NCBI GenBank assembly: GCA_029959085.1
Contig: JARWIR010000011.1
Span: 11,843,840 to 11,907,839 of the forward strand
Direction of reading: 5' to 3'
DNA length: 64,000 bases
Source of the DNA: Nemophila menziesii
Lineage: Eukaryota > Streptophyta > Magnoliopsida > Boraginales > Hydrophyllaceae
In this document: piece by piece, positions 60,380 to 64,000 of the stretch
How the letters are laid out: every line of letters starts with the position of its first letter
Numbering within the stretch: the stretch's first letter is position 1
The notes under the pieces: generated by a model
The model's database searches: none
What the model saw: only the letters and a program-made list of their open reading frames with translations
Told to the model about the DNA's origin: nothing
Position numbers and translations under genes: made by a program

Positions 60380-61975
60380 AGAATATCCGAAGAATCGAAA
60401 GCAATGTAAAACCTATGGGACAAGCTGATAAGGCTGAAGTAAGGCGTCCGAACGGTTATGTTCTCGAGAAAATGGTTAAAACGGTAAAATCCCAACCCAA
60501 ATTCCGTTGCTGCTGATTAGGTTGAACCGGAAAGTTTTACTGAAAATGCATTTGATTTTCTCTCAGTTGACTTTGTATTTTTTATCAGATTACGGCTGGT
60601 TTGGAAGTTGGAAATGAAAGAAACGGAAGTTCTGAATGAAAGAAACGGAAGTTCTGATTCAGGGATAGGAAGTAGGTATTACACAATATTAGTGTTTCTT
60701 TTTATAATGTGCTATTCTGAATACTAATTTACTTCATATTTTATTTAGATGTTTCGTTATTTCTATAAGACAATAACTTGAAAAGAGCACCTTTTAATAA
60801 AACCGTTAAAAGTTGAGTCAGTTACTAAATTGGTATTTTTCTTATTGCATAATCACATAAATAAAATAGGTGTCATAAAAGGAAAAGAATCAAAAGTGGA
60901 GGTGATTGATTAATATTGCGGAATCTCAATTGAACTCCTGATTTATCAAGCCATGTGAAAGGCAGGCCAAGAGTTCATCAAAGTCTGGTCAAGTGAATAT
61001 ATTAGTATTACAGTGTTATTCCGAGTATTACTCTATTAAGACTTCATCTACTTTATATATTAGTATTAGATATTAAAGTAAATCATATTTAGTTTCTAGC
61101 ATTTATTATAATTATGCAACATGATTTGCTTTTGTGTGTTGAATTTTCAGTCGTTAACCAACTAGACACAAAAAAAAGCTTCGAGATCAAGCAAATAGAT
61201 TATGTGTTGGATAAGAAAGCACCTTCTCATAAAAAATGTTTCCACTTCAGCAAATTGCTTCAACTTCAGCTCTAGCCTCTTTAGTTATATCATATTATAA
61301 ATATGTGTGCTTTTATATTATTAATTTATTATCTCAAATTATGTGCATCCTTTTTAAAGAGTAATTAATATTATATACCCAAGTTCAAGAAATATATGTA
61401 TATATGACCATTTTCTTTGGCTTTGGACCAAGTAATTAATCACACGCATTATTTTTAAACGAATGAGCCAGGTGCATAATCTTCTTTCTTGCCTGAGCTT
61501 GCTATTTGTTTCCTTTGAGTTGTACTCAATAAAATGAAACTATTATAGTACTATATGACTCTTTGTAAATTCTAATACATAGAATTAATCTTTGAAGAAT
61601 ATGTATTTGATGATGACTCATTTTCTTTAGCCTAACATGGCAACAAAGTGCTCTTAGATCTTGAATCTCACACACGTTGACCGTTTTAGCATAAGAACTC
61701 CATCTACGTTGACAATATTGCATCCAACAACCTATTGGACACAAAAATATAATTAGTGTATCTAGGTAAAGAAATATAACTAAAATTTCTGTTTTGAAGA
61801 ATAAATTACTATGAAATAGAATGAATGATTAATTAGGATATTTGTAAAAAAGTTTGGATATTTTAGGTACACAATATAATTAATTTGCATATATTTAAAC
61901 TAACGGAGTAGGCTTTCTTCCAAATTAGCGGAGGAAGACATATTTAATAAGTTCCTGTCTACTCCAAAATCTTTG
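60380..61975. repeat. Inverted-repeat arm 2 (partner 50,650-52,265)
   Basis: Reverse complement of arm 1. On its plus strand a frame near 60,384-60,510 reads RRIESNVKPMGQADKAEVRR, then PNGYVLEKMVKT before a possible donor (gtaaaat). After about 110 bases an acceptor (tatcag) leads into ITAGLEVGNERNGS. Arm 1 carries the same exon pair on its minus strand. The parent gene is not recognised. A short direct repeat (gaatgaaagaaacggaagttct) is doubled in arm 2 only. Confidence 0.85.
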
Positions 61976-62079
61976 CATATATGAGGAAGTGGGCAAGATT
62001 TTGGCTCAGGTAAGATACTTATCTTTTGAGGCTCAATTTCAAGAATCTTACACTACACTAAAATGAACGTTGAGGCAGA

Positions 62080-62385
62080 TAGTATCGAGAAGAGATACAT
62101 ACATCCTAAATAGCCTCTTTGAATACTAAAAGGGAACATCAGTTAGAGATAGAACGTCTTCGCGATGATATACATACTTCAGACTAAAATAATTTGTATT
62201 CGAGAAGAACAAGCGTGTAACTCTACTGAAATCATTTCCGAGTATGAAGATTTAGAGCAGTTCAGAAAAGATGTGTCAGGGTTGTTCGTAGACAAATTTT
62301 CAAGCGGAGGTAAGAGTGGCTACAAGCGTTTCCTAAACGAGGTAAAACTTTATATCCGTCTTACCGACCCACAATGGATGTAAAA
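62080..62385 (+). pseudogene. Coding relic of unknown family
   Basis: The plus strand reads ...SEYEDLEQFRKDVSGLFVDK, FSSGGKSGYKRFLNEVKLYI and RLTDPQWM before a stop. It is preceded by glutamate- and arginine-rich coiled-coil-like sequence with stops (KREHQLEIERLRDDIHTSD-like in another frame). The tone is that of a retroelement gag or transposon-associated protein, but I cannot name it. Confidence 0.4.
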
Positions 62386-62839
62386 GATATTCAACCTTCC
62401 TCTTCGTTTATTCTCGAGCTTGTCATGAAATCATTTCCCGAACGCATAGAAGTTTCCTATAATAGTGAGAATGTTATGCCGGATTATGTTCCTCTTATTT
62501 GAATTGACCTATTTTTTAACACCATTTTGTGTAACCCTGCGTTTTTTGTATGTTTAAAGGAACATAATTAAGTAATACTTAATCTTCTCTTTTTTCTTTG
62601 TTCATTCCCGATGTCTGATGATACGCCGAGGGTTGAGCCCGAAGAGTAGCGGAGATGACGATAAACATGATTTTTTACTAAAGTAACCCTGTTGGATACT
62701 TGTTTGGACTTCCTTACTCAACTGCTTTCCTGCCAAATTTTCGAGGTGGTTGTACACGCTTTCCTTATGTGTCGCCTTTTTATTCTAACTTCTTTGCAAT
62801 GATTACCCTTCTCGAGAATCTAAACCACTCTTCTTTTAA

Positions 62840-62888
<49 letters not shown>
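62840..62888. repeat. (TA)n microsatellite
   Basis: About 23 uninterrupted TA dinucleotides after 'aagtgtatata'. The open frame running across it (62,700-63,005) is an effect of the repeat. Confidence 0.95.
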
Positions 62889-62892
<4 letters not shown>

Positions 62893-62899
62893 TTCTCAT

Positions 62900-64000
62900 T
62901 GTATCTTTTTCACAGCCACCCTTCTTCTTTTTCATCACCAGACTTCTTTTTCTTCACTGTTTACGCTTTAAACACAACATGAATTTAGAATCCCTAGAAA
63001 CATGATTTGAGGATAACCATTTTCCCTTTTTAGATTCTAAAGGGTGGGTATACATATTGTATCTAATTTACTCACTTCCCCTTTAAGACACCATCGACTC
63101 ATGTGATCAGTTCTTTATCGTCCTATTTGGATGCGGGATCATTAGATACACAACAACCATAATCTTACCTGAAACATTCGGTTTCCAGCCACTTTTAAGC
63201 CACTTCATTTGGACGGAAGAATGCGTAATTGTAAAATATACACATACATTACCCATAAATTGTCTACTACTATAGAAATAAAATATGAATATTCAATTCG
63301 TTTTTAATAACAAATGACAATGTTCTAAAAGTCATCTTTTTGAAAACAATCTTTTGAAAAAAAATCCACCCTCGCATTTCTCGATATTTTATCTCGTTTT
63401 CTCTTACATTTAACAAAAAAAAAATATCATTACAGTAATTTATTTAGTAATTAGATAAAAATGTTTATATAAACTTAAATAATATTATAAATTTACTTAT
63501 TTCCATATAAATTATAATGTTTGTTGATTCAACACTAATTAATGTAGGTCGATTAAAATAGTTTATCATAAATATAAATCATATTTATATCTATATTTTG
63601 ATACAATCTATGGGTATAGTTATTTAATAGATAATTATATAATTAAAATATAAAATATTTTTTAATCATATTATATTATTTTTTTGAATTTTTTTAATAT
63701 GTAAGTTTCAAACAAATCTATTTTCTATTTTTGATTAAAGATGAAATGTTAGGTTAAGAAGTAACTTTTAATATTTTTTGTATCATCTAATATGAAAAAC
63801 TAAATGTTAAAGAAAATAATAAGAGATATTCTCAGTAAAATTTTATAGATAACAAACCCCTTAAATTAATTTTCTTATGTCCATCATTTATTTATTTTTT
63901 AGATTTTCATTCTACTACGCAAACTAGGCAAAATTTCTTTTAAAATCCTAATCACTCTTTTTCAATTTTTAGAATTACTAATGATCTAAAGTTTAAAATT
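62900..64000. other. AT-rich non-coding end of window
   Basis: No gene, RNA or repeat array that I can support up to the end of the window. Confidence 0.5.

Noticed and set aside
62700..63005. 101-codon plus-strand ORF
   Set aside because: It is kept open by the (TA)n microsatellite, which gives an Ile-Tyr run; no protein family resemblance.

Overview
This window is AT-rich nuclear DNA from a flowering plant. It is dominated by transposon remnants, duplicated gene fragments and intergenic sequence. Spliced pseudogene fragments, Ty1/copia and LINE families, tRNA-derived SINE-like heads, a MED15-type KIX fragment and an AGO4-clade ARGONAUTE all fit a dicot. A solanaceous plant is my best guess, from the style of the repeats and gene fragments, but nothing here proves it. 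I see no gene that is clearly intact and functional. The best open frames are a 193-codon orphan and a nonsense-mutated copia polyprotein.

Left part (1-25,060). A long segment occurs twice in the same orientation. Unit A (about 240-7,560) and unit B (about 12,480-25,055) share, in the same order: a minus-strand MED15-like KIX fragment (A 590-1,201; B 12,734-13,512), the 3' end of a LINE with its reverse-transcriptase zinc-binding domain, and a degenerate copia gag remnant. Unit B was later opened by about 6.8 kb of extra DNA. That insert holds a minus-strand Ty1/copia element (3' LTR 14,847-15,242; gag-pol 16,379-20,428 with three nonsense codons and no frameshift), an unrecognised 193-codon ORF (20,880-21,461) and a SINE-like head. 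Between the units lie a foldback array of 18-bp repeats (9,262-10,080) and an apparently identical 421-bp tandem duplication (11,150-11,965).

Middle (25,060-46,700). This is mostly non-coding. It contains an intron-bearing AGO4-like pseudogene on the minus strand (29,150-32,144), a SINE-like head, a copia RNase H remnant, and a broken L1-type LINE (39,150-43,130) followed directly by a 40-bp minisatellite (43,137-43,695).

Right part (46,700-62,000). This is a mosaic of ARGONAUTE and RING-finger fragments arranged as inverted repeats. Two ARGONAUTE PIWI segments face each other as a hairpin with arms of about 1.25 kb and a loop of about 120 nt (46,795-49,425). A WAV3-type RING fragment forms a second hairpin with arms of about 735 bp and a 20-nt loop (53,146-54,634). 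More ARGONAUTE pieces lie at 52,440-53,195 and 54,955-56,640. A 1.6-kb inverted repeat (50,650-52,265 and 60,380-61,975) encloses the RING hairpin. The introns are retained, so these copies arose at the DNA level.

The main idea worth testing is that these long inverted repeats are transcribed into fold-back RNA. If so, they would yield small RNAs matching an AGO4-clade gene, which is itself a silencing effector, and a RING E3 ligase gene. This rests on structure only; the sequence does not show expression.
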